This document shows, one piece after another, positions 25,913 through 34,345 of a DNA stretch of 37,201 nucleotides (the stretch's first letter is position 1; each line of letters opens with the position of its first letter). The notes beneath the pieces are model-generated. The model was not told the origin of the DNA. It did no database searches and saw nothing but the letters and a program-made list of their open reading frames with translations. The stretch covers positions 1 through 37,201 of the forward strand of contig CACKSF010000009.1 of assembly GCA_902602795.1 (NCBI GenBank). The letters are read 5' to 3'. The stretch comes from an uncultured Fidelibacterota bacterium (GTDB lineage: Bacteria; Fidelibacterota; Marinisomatia; Marinisomatales; UBA1611). Both the position numbers and the translations under genes were made by a program.

Positions 25913-26715
25913 AAAAGAAACGTTTGATTCCTGTCCTTCTCTTAAAAAATGGTTGGCTAGTACAAAGTAAAAGTTTTAGCAGATATCAAAATCTTGGCAA
26001 TCCTACTACTTCTGTTAAAAGACTAAGTCAATGGGGATCGGATGAGTTAGTATATTTAGATATTACAAAAGATAGTGATTATAGCTTGAGGCGAGATGAT
26101 CAAAATTATCCGAATCGTCAAACATTTTTAGAAATTATTGAAGACGTTTCTAAAGTTACTTTCATGCCAATCACTGTTGGAGGGAAAATTAGTAAAATTT
26201 CTGACATTGAAAATCGTCTTAAGTTGGGAGCAGATAAAGTTTCTTTAAACAGCGCTTTAATAAATACTCCTAAATTGATTTCAAAAAGTGCCAAAGAGTT
26301 TGGTTCACAATGTATAGTTGCTTCTATTGATGCAAAGATAGAAAAAAATGACTACTATGTATATAATAGTAAAAACTCTAATATTTATAATATTTTAGTT
26401 ACTGAATTAGCTCAACTAGCTGAAAGTTTAGGAGCGGGAGAGATATTGCTTAATTCTGTTGATAGAGATGGTGAGGGAATTGGATATGATATTGAACTTC
26501 TAAATAAAGTGTGTGAGAAGGTAAATATTCCGATCATAGCATGCGGTGGTGTAGGCGAATGGTCCCATTTTAGGGATGGCCTTGATAAGTCAAATGTTGA
26601 TGCTGTTGCCGCAGCAAATATCTTTCACTATCAAGATCAAAGTGTATACTTAGCAAAAAAGTTTTTGCATGATAATCAAATGAATGTTAGAAAACCAGAT
26701 TTAATAAGGTTATGA
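25909..26715 (+). CDS. hisF2: HisF-like ammonia-channel subunit lacking catalytic Asp11
   Basis: A 268-residue HisF-fold barrel. By direct position match with Thermotoga HisF, the N-terminal RLIPVLLLKNG carries Leu where HisF has Asp11 (CLDVKDG). The second catalytic Asp is kept (Asp141 in ASIDAKI). Phosphate-binding motifs remain: PITVGGKI, ADKVSLNSA, SVDRDGEGIGYD and IACGGVGEW. Loss of Asp11 means it is unlikely to cyclise the histidine intermediate. It fits a HisF2 that conducts ammonia from HisH2 to the sugar amidotransferase. It overlaps hisH2 by four bases (ATGA), and only four bases separate it from the next start. Confidence 0.92.
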   Translation: MKKKRLIPVLLLKNGWLVQSKSFSRYQNLGNPTTSVKRLSQWGSDELVYLDITKDSDYSLRRDDQNYPNRQTFLEIIEDVSKVTFMPITVGGKISKISDIENRLKLGADKVSLNSALINTPKLISKSAKEFGSQCIVASIDAKIEKNDYYVYNSKNSNIYNILVTELAQLAESLGAGEILLNSVDRDGEGIGYDIELLNKVCEKVNIPIIACGGVGEWSHFRDGLDKSNVDAVAAANIFHYQDQSVYLAKKFLHDNQMNVRKPDLIRL

Positions 26716-26719
26716 AAAA

Positions 26720-27904
26720 ATGAAGTATTGTAAAAAATGCGTATATCCATACTATGCTGTAGCATTAGAGGTTTCAAAGGATGGCGTTTGTAGTAGTTGT
26801 AAAAGTTTTGAAAGATCAGAGAAAATAAGCCAGTCCTTCTGGAAAAATAGAAAAAAAAAACTAGATAGCATATTTGAATCAGTTATTCAAAAAAATTCTA
26901 CTAATTACGACTGCCTTATACCAGTGAGTGGTGGGAAAGACAGTTACTATCAAGCTCATATTATTATCGAAGAGTATGGTCTTAAACCCTTGCTGATGAC
27001 CTATCATGGAAATAATTACCTTCCGGAGGGCGATTTTAATAGAGATAAGATGCGCCACAATTTTGATGCTGATCATATTGTATGGGGACCAAGTGTTGAA
27101 GTATTAAAAAAATTGAATAGAGCAACTTTTAAAATTATGGGAGATATGAATTGGCAAAATCATTGTGGAATTATGAGTGCACCTATTAGGGTTGCTGTTA
27201 ATTTTAAAATTCCATTGATCATTTGGGGAGAAATATATATGGATTTTGCAGGAATGCATGACCCCGACGATTTTGTTGAATTTAGCGCTAGGTCAAGACT
27301 TGAACATGACTTAAGGGGTTATGAATGGTATGATATTATGGATAAATCTGATGAGAATTTTTCAAAAAAGGATTTTAATTGGGCAATGTATCCTGATGAT
27401 ATAGAAATAATTGAATTAGGAGTTAGAGGATTATATATAGGAAATTTTTTTAAATGGGATCCCAATAAACATACTGATTTAGTGATAAAAAAATATGGGT
27501 GGAAGCAAGCAGAACAACCATTTGAAAGAACCTATAGAAGGATGTCTAATTTAGATGATAGGTATGAGAATGGAATTCATGATCTGATGAAATTTATTAA
27601 ATTTGGATATGGTCGTGCTTCAGATCATGCATCTAAAGATATTAGAACTGGATATATGTCGAGGGAAGAAGGCATTGAAATGGTTCGCAAATATGATCAT
27701 ATCGTATCGAGTGATTTGTATTATTGGTTAAAATATGTTGATATGAAAGAAGATGCATTTTGGGAAATTGCTGACTCGTTTCGCGACCCAAATATATGGT
27801 GGATTAGTAAAGGAAAATGGTATAAAGATAACATTTGGGGTGATTCTAGCAGCTATGGAGAGACTAATCTTTCTCGACTAGAGCAAAAGAAATACATTAG
27901 ATAA
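26720..27904 (+). CDS. pseA: N-acetyl sugar amidotransferase (PseA/WbpG family)
   Basis: The 394-residue protein starts with two CxxC pairs (Cys4, Cys7, Cys24, Cys27), a probable zinc site. It then has an ATP-pyrophosphatase PP-loop PVSGGKDSYYQA (Ser70-Ser74). Further family motifs are MTYHGNNYLPEGD, HNFDADHIVWGP and MNWQNHCGIMSAPIRVA. PseA and WbpG convert an N-acetyl group of a sugar to acetamidino, with ammonia delivered by HisH2/HisF2, both encoded directly upstream. In this cluster the product would be an acetamidino form of pseudaminic acid (Pse5Ac7Am type). The exact sugar is inferred from neighbours; WbpG-like enzymes act on uronic-acid sugars, so that is the alternative. Confidence 0.9.
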   Translation: MKYCKKCVYPYYAVALEVSKDGVCSSCKSFERSEKISQSFWKNRKKKLDSIFESVIQKNSTNYDCLIPVSGGKDSYYQAHIIIEEYGLKPLLMTYHGNNYLPEGDFNRDKMRHNFDADHIVWGPSVEVLKKLNRATFKIMGDMNWQNHCGIMSAPIRVAVNFKIPLIIWGEIYMDFAGMHDPDDFVEFSARSRLEHDLRGYEWYDIMDKSDENFSKKDFNWAMYPDDIEIIELGVRGLYIGNFFKWDPNKHTDLVIKKYGWKQAEQPFERTYRRMSNLDDRYENGIHDLMKFIKFGYGRASDHASKDIRTGYMSREEGIEMVRKYDHIVSSDLYYWLKYVDMKEDAFWEIADSFRDPNIWWISKGKWYKDNIWGDSSSYGETNLSRLEQKKYIR

Positions 27905-27924
27905 AAAATAAATTGTGATTTTGT

Positions 27925-29160
27925 ATGAAAAATAATAAAAAAAGAAGTATACCATTTACTAGTATCCAAGATATAAATAAAAGGTGTAAAAATAGAAAAA
28001 TTATTCTTTTTGGCGTTGGTTCTATCGCTTCGAAGACATGTAGAATTCTTAATGGAAAAAAAATTGATGCAGTGATAGATAATGCTTCAAATCTTTGGGG
28101 TGAGTTTGATCAAGGAGTTGAAGTATTTCCTCCTGAATACCTGCTAAACAATAATAAAAAAAGCTTTTTTGTTATTATTTGTACAACATCTTTTGTTGAA
28201 GTAGCTGATCAACTTGAGGGAATGGGTTTTCTACCGGAGAATGATTTTTATGTGAGTCCCATTTTAAATGACTTAAGAATTATTGATGAGTTAGAAACAA
28301 TTGAAAAAACCATGCTATTTACGTCTGGATCACCTCCCGTGGATTTAGATACATATGGTGGAGGTATTTACGAGTTAAAAGTTAAGCAAGATATTTGGAA
28401 TTATAAAAAGGTGATAAGTGGTAATTGTTATGGTTTAATAACTTTTAAGGATCACTTTATTTCTGTTGATACTGAGTTGGGAATATTTGAGTTTGATCAG
28501 GACTATAAAATTGTCAGATCAAAGCCATTACCAAAAGGAATGAGAGCTCATGGAGTAGATTTTTCAAAAAAGCATGATTGCTTTTTCGTTGTTGGAAGCC
28601 ATAGAGATGCGGTTCTTATTTTAGATAAAAATTTTAATGTTATAGAGGAGATAGAAATTTCTAATAAAAAAGAGCAAAGCAATGGCGAGCCTCAGCATCA
28701 TTGCAATGATTGTCTAGTTATTGATGATAGTTTGTTTGTATCCATGTTTTCAGCTTCCGGGAACTGGAGAAGAGATGTCTTTGATGGAGCAATATTGGAG
28801 TACGACATAGAGCGTAGGAAAGTTAGAGGGAAAGTGATAGATAATTTGTGGATGCCTCATAATGTTAAATATATTGAAGGCAGCATACATGTGCTTAACT
28901 CATTACAAGGACAATTAAGAGCGAACAACGCTCAAATTATTGGACAATTTCCTGCATTTACAAGGGGATTAGATTATGATGGAGTTTTTTACTATATTGG
29001 ACAAAGTAGGAACAGAAACTATTCAAAAAATATCGGAGTTTCTCTCAATATCTCTATTGATGCAGGTATAATAGTTTTTGATTCCAATACAAAAGCATCA
29101 CGTTTTTTACAACTTCCTCCCAAGATGTCAGAGATTCATTCTATATTATTACTAAATTAA
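27925..29160 (+). CDS. Rossmann-type N-terminus fused to DUF4915/TIGR03032-like propeller domain
   Basis: A 411-residue protein in two parts. Residues 25-125 resemble the NAD(P)- or sugar-nucleotide-binding Rossmann module seen beside glycan enzymes (KIILFGVGSIASKTCRIL, AVIDNASNLWGEF, FFVIICTTSFVEVADQLEG). Residues 130-411 show blade-like repeats and the DUF4915 signature regions MPHNVKYIEGSIHVLNS and AFTRGLDYDGVFYYIGQSRN. The function of DUF4915 is not established. It has no signal peptide. It is 20 bases after the amidotransferase, the last plus-strand gene of the sugar set, so it probably acts on or with the same sugar. The frame is intact. Confidence 0.65.
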   Translation: MKNNKKRSIPFTSIQDINKRCKNRKIILFGVGSIASKTCRILNGKKIDAVIDNASNLWGEFDQGVEVFPPEYLLNNNKKSFFVIICTTSFVEVADQLEGMGFLPENDFYVSPILNDLRIIDELETIEKTMLFTSGSPPVDLDTYGGGIYELKVKQDIWNYKKVISGNCYGLITFKDHFISVDTELGIFEFDQDYKIVRSKPLPKGMRAHGVDFSKKHDCFFVVGSHRDAVLILDKNFNVIEEIEISNKKEQSNGEPQHHCNDCLVIDDSLFVSMFSASGNWRRDVFDGAILEYDIERRKVRGKVIDNLWMPHNVKYIEGSIHVLNSLQGQLRANNAQIIGQFPAFTRGLDYDGVFYYIGQSRNRNYSKNIGVSLNISIDAGIIVFDSNTKASRFLQLPPKMSEIHSILLLN

Positions 29161-29710
29161 AACTCGCAAATAAATGTTGCAAACTAATCAATACCTTTTT
29201 CAATATTTATTAAATGATATCGTTCCCAATTACCGTTTATATTTTAAATCAATCTTTTATGAGTTAGGGATGTTTCACTAAGGTTTAATTTTAAAATACT
29301 AACAGTAGATGACAATAAAGATTAAAGACTAGATTCAAATGTAGCTTTTTATCATCTTGTTCTAAGAATCAAATTATGGATAGGAAAGATATGAGGGGAG
29401 TATTATATATTGGATGGGAGTATGTTATTACAAATAAGCGACCTTAAAAAATATGTTTAAAGTATAAAAAAAAGTTATAAAAACACCACCTTATTGGCTT
29501 TAATGAGCGGAAGTGATAAAAATGATAATTATTAGTTCCTGTGAAAGATATCATCTATTGTTTTTAAAGCCTAAATGGCCTATCCTTTGTTTAATTAAAA
29601 TATTGCGCAGGAGAGATTGATAAAACGCTGCCGATAACGAAAGGAATTAGATGTATCAAATTTAATTTTAATTTTTAATATTACTAATATGCTATATACA
29701 ATAACAAAAA
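29161..29710. other. Gene-poor stretch, possible remains of a decayed gene
   Basis: About 550 bases without an intact gene. Plus-strand stretches look coding-like but are broken by stops. One starts at about 29174 (MLQTNQYLFQYLLNDIV onward). Another, at about 29500-29690, reads LLALMSGSDKNDNY and later YPLFN, NIAQERLIKRC with several TAA/TGA/TAG in between. I cannot name the parent family. This lies exactly where the sugar cluster ends and the strand changes. Confidence 0.3.
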
Positions 29711-30688
29711 TTATACTATTTTGACTACATTTTTTAAAATAGTTTTTGATGCACTACTCAGATTCCATCCAAATAGTCTTCGTAGCTCTTGCAAAGATTT
29801 CTTGTAGTTTAATCCTAGCTCCTCATTAGCAATCTTATAATGGCTTCTATGATCGAAATTTTCCCACAAAATTTGAGGATATTTTTCTCGATATTTATTT
29901 TCTATCTTTCTTATCTTTTGCTTTCCTACATTGTGTTCATCATTAAAATACCACATACTTTTTCCATATATAAAGGTTTTTCTTTTCATTGCTAAACTGT
30001 AAAAAATAGCACTTGACCAAGACTCAGATGAGACATATTCAAATTCTTTTACAATGTCGATAAAATTCTCTAGAAATTTGGGATTATTGTCTCTTTTACC
30101 CATGCAAACAGTTGAAATATTTTGCCTGGTAAATAGATCAACTATGTATTCGTTTTTAAATTCAATATCATATAATGAAACTGCAACGATTTCGAAATGA
30201 GATTTAATTTTATTTATATCCTCTATATACTTTTCATAAATATTTTCTATTTTGGTGAAATTATCTGACTCGCAAGAATGCAAAGGGAATAGGATTAAAC
30301 TTTTTGGTTTTGGTTTAGTGGTAATCGCATACATATCTAGTAAATATAAAAACGGAGCTCCTATCCCAATTGTATTATTTAAACCATCTTTTTGGCTACT
30401 TGATAAATTCCATTTATTCCACAAGTAGTATCTTTTACTTTTATCAAAGAATGGCTTTAGGTCAGGATTATTGGGACCTACACCATTATAAACTGACCAA
30501 CCATGTTGCATCTCACCGTTAATTTTATAGGGAAGAAAGGTTCTACTATATTTTTTTAAAATAGAGTAATGACCATAATAAAGGTTATCGATATTGTTTT
30601 CCCAAAAAACGGTCGATAACAAGTGTAAGACCTTTTTTTTTAGCTTGTATAGTTGAAAATGAAAATATTTAAAAATATTTAAAAACAC
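29711..30688 (-). CDS. Putative surface-carbohydrate transferase (GT-B-like), minus strand
   Basis: The 325-residue protein is not assigned to a named family. Its pattern resembles GT-B-like capsule or surface carbohydrate proteins: GEMQHGWSVYNGVGPNNPD, YYLWNKWNLSSSQKDGL, TIGIGAPFLYLLDMY, then SLILFPLHSCESDN opening the second half. FEYVSSESWSSAIFYSLAMKRKTFIYG is the usual position of the donor-nucleotide loop. It lacks a signal peptide or membrane span, so it would be cytosolic or peripheral. It is a candidate for transferring an activated nonulosonic acid, but that rests on context. It lies 37 bases downstream of the nickel superoxide dismutase gene on the same strand and opposite to the sugar cluster. 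Confidence 0.55.
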   Translation of the reverse strand: MFLNIFKYFHFQLYKLKKKVLHLLSTVFWENNIDNLYYGHYSILKKYSRTFLPYKINGEMQHGWSVYNGVGPNNPDLKPFFDKSKRYYLWNKWNLSSSQKDGLNNTIGIGAPFLYLLDMYAITTKPKPKSLILFPLHSCESDNFTKIENIYEKYIEDINKIKSHFEIVAVSLYDIEFKNEYIVDLFTRQNISTVCMGKRDNNPKFLENFIDIVKEFEYVSSESWSSAIFYSLAMKRKTFIYGKSMWYFNDEHNVGKQKIRKIENKYREKYPQILWENFDHRSHYKIANEELGLNYKKSLQELRRLFGWNLSSASKTILKNVVKIV

Positions 30689-30725
30689 TCTACTAAAAAG
30701 AATCCAAAATTTTTCCTATGTAATT

Positions 30726-31193
30726 TTATTTTGAGTGCTGATTTAAATGCTTAATGTCTTCTTTAGGAAAATAAAGTTTATTGAAAGATTCTAAGCGTTC
30801 CCTAGCATTTTGTACATTTTCGAATTCAACACTTTGTTTACATTTCATAGAAGAAACTAATAATAGGTGGAGGATCTTAAGCTTTTTCAAATAATCCTTA
30901 GAGTTTTCGCTCAGCCTTTGAGTCATGAAATATTCAGCTACAATAACTTGAATATTTTGAGCATGCGTTTCTTTAGCATTCGTCCACCTTATGACCTGAT
31001 TTATTGATTGGGGATCATTCTTAGAAGATAATTTGACTATTTGTTCCATTGCTTTTTCAATTGTATCTAGATCTTCACGAATTTGGGAAACTTGCATAGC
31101 ATCTGAATAAATTCCGCAGGGGACTTGGCAATGAGCAAACAAATAAAAATGATACAAGCAAATCATTAAAAAACATTTAAAACCGTTAATCAT
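30726..31193 (-). CDS. sodN: Nickel superoxide dismutase with signal peptide
   Basis: Ni-SOD converts superoxide to oxygen and hydrogen peroxide using nickel held by the N-terminal hook. The 155-residue precursor has a 20-residue hydrophobic leader ending LFA. The nickel hook HCQVPCGIY follows, so cleavage after Ala20 would place His at +1, Cys at +2, Cys at +6 and Tyr at +9, exactly as in mature Streptomyces SodN. Position 3 is Gln instead of the common Asp. The remainder is the expected four-helix bundle (IREDLDTIEKAMEQI, NQVIRWTNAKETHAQNIQVI, AEYF), with a mature length of about 135 residues, slightly longer than the Streptomyces form. No sodX protease gene is next to it. The leader suggests export and maturation by signal peptidase. 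Confidence 0.9.
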   Translation of the reverse strand: MINGFKCFLMICLYHFYLFAHCQVPCGIYSDAMQVSQIREDLDTIEKAMEQIVKLSSKNDPQSINQVIRWTNAKETHAQNIQVIVAEYFMTQRLSENSKDYLKKLKILHLLLVSSMKCKQSVEFENVQNARERLESFNKLYFPKEDIKHLNQHSK

Positions 31194-31422
31194 AAAACAG
31201 ATCCTTATTTTTATTAAATATAATCAAAAAAATATCAATTTATATTAAAATTTAATCAAAATATTGTAAAGATTAAATTGTACTTTACAAATGTATTATT
31301 TTCTATAGATGAACACATATTATGATAGCCTTTAATAGGCTACCATATGCTTAAATCTATAATTTATATTTTTTGTCTTTTTAGTTAAATGTGATTTTAA
31401 AAAGAGATTTTGAAAACATTAA

Positions 31423-32156
31423 GAAATAAAATATTCTCTGGGTCTTTGCAAGCAATTAAAAGGAAAATTAGCAGAATATTTAAGAATTAAATTTAAAAGC
31501 GTGTTAATGTATGTTACAACTGCGTTAATAATTGCATAAAAAGCTTCAACATTTAAAGGAGTGGTTATTACCTTACTCTATTCATATATTGCAATAGCGC
31601 ATTCCAGAAAAAGGAAAAACTTACCAAAAAAATAATATTTTTACTTTTATGATGGTGTACCATCAATAAGCGTTAATGTAAATGGCAAATCTTTTTTGCA
31701 TTTTGGCAATATGTCTATTCTATGTTTTAAGATACAAAAATTTTCACAAAATTTGAAGATACTGTTTTTATTTCAAAAAACTAAACTTTGAAGAATAGAA
31801 TTAATAAAATGAGAAATTTTTTATCAAGGGGAAACAATCCTATTCCAGAGATCGGCATAAATGAAAAATAAATGAGGTATCTGTCGCAATGGGTATGTTG
31901 CAATTGAAATATTTATCCACAAATATTAGTAAGAGGCAAAAATGTTTAGAATGCTACTTGAAAATGATATTGCATGCCTCAAGTATTGGTATCCTTTCGT
32001 ATCTAATCAACCAGTTTATAAGTATGAAAAAACTTTTTCTCTGGAAAAAGAGCTGCGCATTATAAATCTGTAATCTCTCTACTAATTTATTCAGAATTAA
32101 CTGATTCTGAAACAGATTGGATTATCAAAATAATTAAGGAAAATTATATTAGTTGA
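31423..32156 (+). pseudogene. Decayed DegT/DnrJ/EryC1 sugar aminotransferase
   Basis: Several fragments in changing frames line up in order with a DegT-type PLP aminotransferase. From 31447: KQLKGKLAEYLRIKF, VTTALIIA, a TAA, then FKGVVITLLYSYIAIAHS, which matches the N-terminal part (EKKLAEYLGVKY, NATTALIIA, ITTPYSF). At about 31645: FYDGVPSISVNVNGKSFLHF, then GNMSILCF, matching the YDAAHAFGV region before the PLP lysine. The lysine loop itself is not recognisable. From 31942: MLLENDIACLKYWYPFVSNQ, then after a one-base shift in an A-run near 32045, HYKSVISLLIYSELTDSETD and WIIKIIKENY, ending at TGA 32154-32156. Such enzymes make amino sugars. With several stops and shifts it cannot give a working protein. 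Confidence 0.72.
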
Positions 32157-32408
32157 AATCTAGCAATACTTATTTCTCTGCTGAATTATGCGATAAGGAT
32201 TAGAACCGATCCATCTTTATTGATCGTTCATATGATGGATTATGTTATTTTACCACGAAATATATTATTTACTTAATGCTTGCTTTTTTTATTTTGACCT
32301 ATTTAATATACAAATGCCTTAAACGGTAACCTTGTGCGGAGTTCTATTCAATTGAATATTTTAGTTTTTCATAACAAATTTAATTTATAAAGTTGATTTT
32401 TTAATTAA
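32157..32408. other. Spacer after the aminotransferase pseudogene
   Basis: About 250 bases. One plus-strand frame after 32155 is open except for one TAG and ends near 32330 with a hydrophobic stretch (YIIYLMLAFFILTYLIYKC) and Lys-Arg before a TAA. It may be the tail of another lost membrane-protein gene of the sugar region, but no family is recognised. Confidence 0.25.
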
Positions 32409-33374
32409 ATGCGAAATACAATAAAGTTTTTTTGTTTATCATGCATGATTGGAATGCTTTTTGGCTTGCACGGAAAAATAGTTTTTTATGATGGCACTTA
32501 TGTTATTGGTAAAGTTACAAAAGTTGATGAATCTTCAGTATACATTATTCCTATTGGATTAGATACCCCTGAGGGTGTTTTGGTTGGGAATATCGATTCA
32601 TTAAATATGGAAAATGGTATGGTTCCAGTTTTAAATAGTAATGTGGAATATTTTTATCAAGGAGGGACATTTACACCTAACAATGACGATTGGATGGCAA
32701 ATGCAAGTCAAAAAGATTATTATGAGCACATTGATCTTGAAAAAGAATTTCAGGCTATAAATAATCCCAAAAAACATTGGAATTATTTTAACTTTTCATT
32801 AATTGGTGGTATTCCTTTGTTCGCTGCAAATTCTTTAAAAGAGGTAGAATCAGGCCAAATGGCTGAAATGGGTCCAAATGTAGGTCTTAACATACAATTC
32901 CCATATTATCCTCTCGGACCTATAGATATTTCCCCAGGTTTAAGGTTTATGACATTTAGTTACAAGGCAAATCATTTGGGATCTTTGAAAGCTTTACAAG
33001 TTGGAGCATTTACAAATATAAATTTAAGACCTATATTGTACTTTCTTCCAGAAAACCTTCATCTAACATTAGATGGTGGGGTAAACTTCAACCTTGCTAC
33101 AGACCTGGACCAAGACCTGTTTACCTATAATATTGATTTGCCAATTGGCTCAACTGACTTAAAGGATGAAAAATATGGCGGACCAGGAATGCATTTTGGT
33201 TCTTCTCTGGATTATTATCTGACTAAAATTCCAATTGCCTTCAAACTTTTTTTTAATGCTAATGTAGTTCCTCAAACCCCTCCTTTTACATCTACTTTTA
33301 CATATTTTGGTAATGTGGGTCTTTCAATGGTGTTGATTTTGAAACGAAATACGAAGAATAATTCGATTAGATAG
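32409..33374 (+). CDS. Exported protein, probable outer-membrane beta-barrel, unknown function
   Basis: The 321-residue protein has a signal peptide (MRNTIKFFCLSCMIGMLFGL). A small beta-rich domain follows (about 22-70, KIVFYDGTYVIGKVTKVDES) like those that read a value or path, then a linker. A C-terminal region (about 120-318) has alternating amphipathic strands typical of small outer-membrane barrels: NFSLIGGIPLFAAN, IDISPGLRFMTFSY, LHLTLDGGVNFNLA, and a last strand ending in VGLSMVLILKR. I do not recognise a family. It precedes the polysaccharide export genes by about 200 bases and is on the same strand, so a role in that process is possible but unproven. Confidence 0.6.
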   Translation: MRNTIKFFCLSCMIGMLFGLHGKIVFYDGTYVIGKVTKVDESSVYIIPIGLDTPEGVLVGNIDSLNMENGMVPVLNSNVEYFYQGGTFTPNNDDWMANASQKDYYEHIDLEKEFQAINNPKKHWNYFNFSLIGGIPLFAANSLKEVESGQMAEMGPNVGLNIQFPYYPLGPIDISPGLRFMTFSYKANHLGSLKALQVGAFTNINLRPILYFLPENLHLTLDGGVNFNLATDLDQDLFTYNIDLPIGSTDLKDEKYGGPGMHFGSSLDYYLTKIPIAFKLFFNANVVPQTPPFTSTFTYFGNVGLSMVLILKRNTKNNSIR

Positions 33375-33570
33375 TCATTTTATTTTTTTTAGTAGCGCAT
33401 TAATATTGTTAAAATACTAAAATGTATAAAAATAGTTAGTAAAAGGGAACAATCCTAAATGAAGAATAAAAGTTTTTTGCTCCTGCTTTAGCTAAATTTT
33501 GGAAGTTTTTAGTCTTATTTAATATATAAGTTTTATTAATATTTTGATAAAAAGTAAATAGTTTGTAAAA

Positions 33571-34299
33571 ATGATTGATATTCATAACCATATATTTCCA
33601 AATATCGATGATGGTTCTAAATCAATTGAAATGTCTATAAATATGCTAAAATATGCATACGAGCAAGGTGTCACAGATGTAGTTAATACTGTTCATTTTC
33701 AGCATCCATTATTTTTAAATATTGATCATTCTTTAGAAAACTTTGAGAGAATTGCAAAATCATTACAATCAAAATTAGATGAACTTAAAATTTCTATAAA
33801 AATCCACTTAGGTTCAGAGGTATTTTATTACGAAAATTTATTGAAGATAAGTCATGAGCCTTTGACTACTATGGGATCTGGAAAATATATGTTAATAGAA
33901 TTTTCACCTAAAAATATTCCAAATAGTCAAAAACAGACACTCTTTGATTTAAAAATGAGTGGTATAACTCCAATTATAGCCCATCCTGAACGATACAAAT
34001 TAGTCCAAGAAAACTTTCATGTTATATATGACTGGATTAATGCGGGCTGTCTTATTCAAGTAGATGCTGGAAGTTTATTAGGATTAATGGGGGAAAAAGC
34101 GAAAAAATCTTCTCATTTAATAGTCAAGGAAAATTGTTGCCATATTTTGGCTTCAGATGCTCATAATGATTCAAATAGAAATTTTTGCATAAAAGATGCA
34201 TATGATTATGTAAAAAATATAATTGGTAAAAAAAATAGTGAGCTTCTGGTTTATGAACATCCTTCTAGTATAATAAAGGGAGAAGATCTATATTTTTAA
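33571..34299 (+). CDS. PHP-domain tyrosine-protein phosphatase (CpsB/YwqE type)
   Basis: The 242-residue protein is a PHP-fold metal phosphatase of the CpsB/CapC/YwqE group. It removes phosphate from the tyrosine cluster of Wzc/CpsD-type BY-kinases and so controls polymer length and export. The metal ligands are visible: IDIHNHIFPNIDDGSKS (His5, His7), TVHFQHP, GSEVFY, IAHPERYK, and LASDAHND near residue 206. This group replaces the low-molecular-weight phosphatase Wzb in Gram-positives and in many FCB bacteria. The BY-kinase that should be its substrate is encoded 560 bases downstream, with a short SLBB gene between. Confidence 0.9.
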   Translation: MIDIHNHIFPNIDDGSKSIEMSINMLKYAYEQGVTDVVNTVHFQHPLFLNIDHSLENFERIAKSLQSKLDELKISIKIHLGSEVFYYENLLKISHEPLTTMGSGKYMLIEFSPKNIPNSQKQTLFDLKMSGITPIIAHPERYKLVQENFHVIYDWINAGCLIQVDAGSLLGLMGEKAKKSSHLIVKENCCHILASDAHNDSNRNFCIKDAYDYVKNIIGKKNSELLVYEHPSSIIKGEDLYF

Positions 34300-34345
34300 T
34301 GTTATAATTTTGCTTTAATCGGTTACAATAAATAATATAATTTTA

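Noticed and set aside
25295-26715. hisH and hisF as part of histidine biosynthesis
   Set aside because: No other his genes are present, HisF lacks Asp11, and an N-acetyl sugar amidotransferase follows directly within the pse cluster.
31530-31620. A stretch readable as LQHLKEWLLPYS, like the end of a type I restriction specificity subunit (HsdS)
   Set aside because: The overlapping frame (TTALIIA, FKGVVITLLYSYIA) continues in order with DegT aminotransferase fragments on both sides over 700 bases, which explains the region better. No other restriction genes are near.
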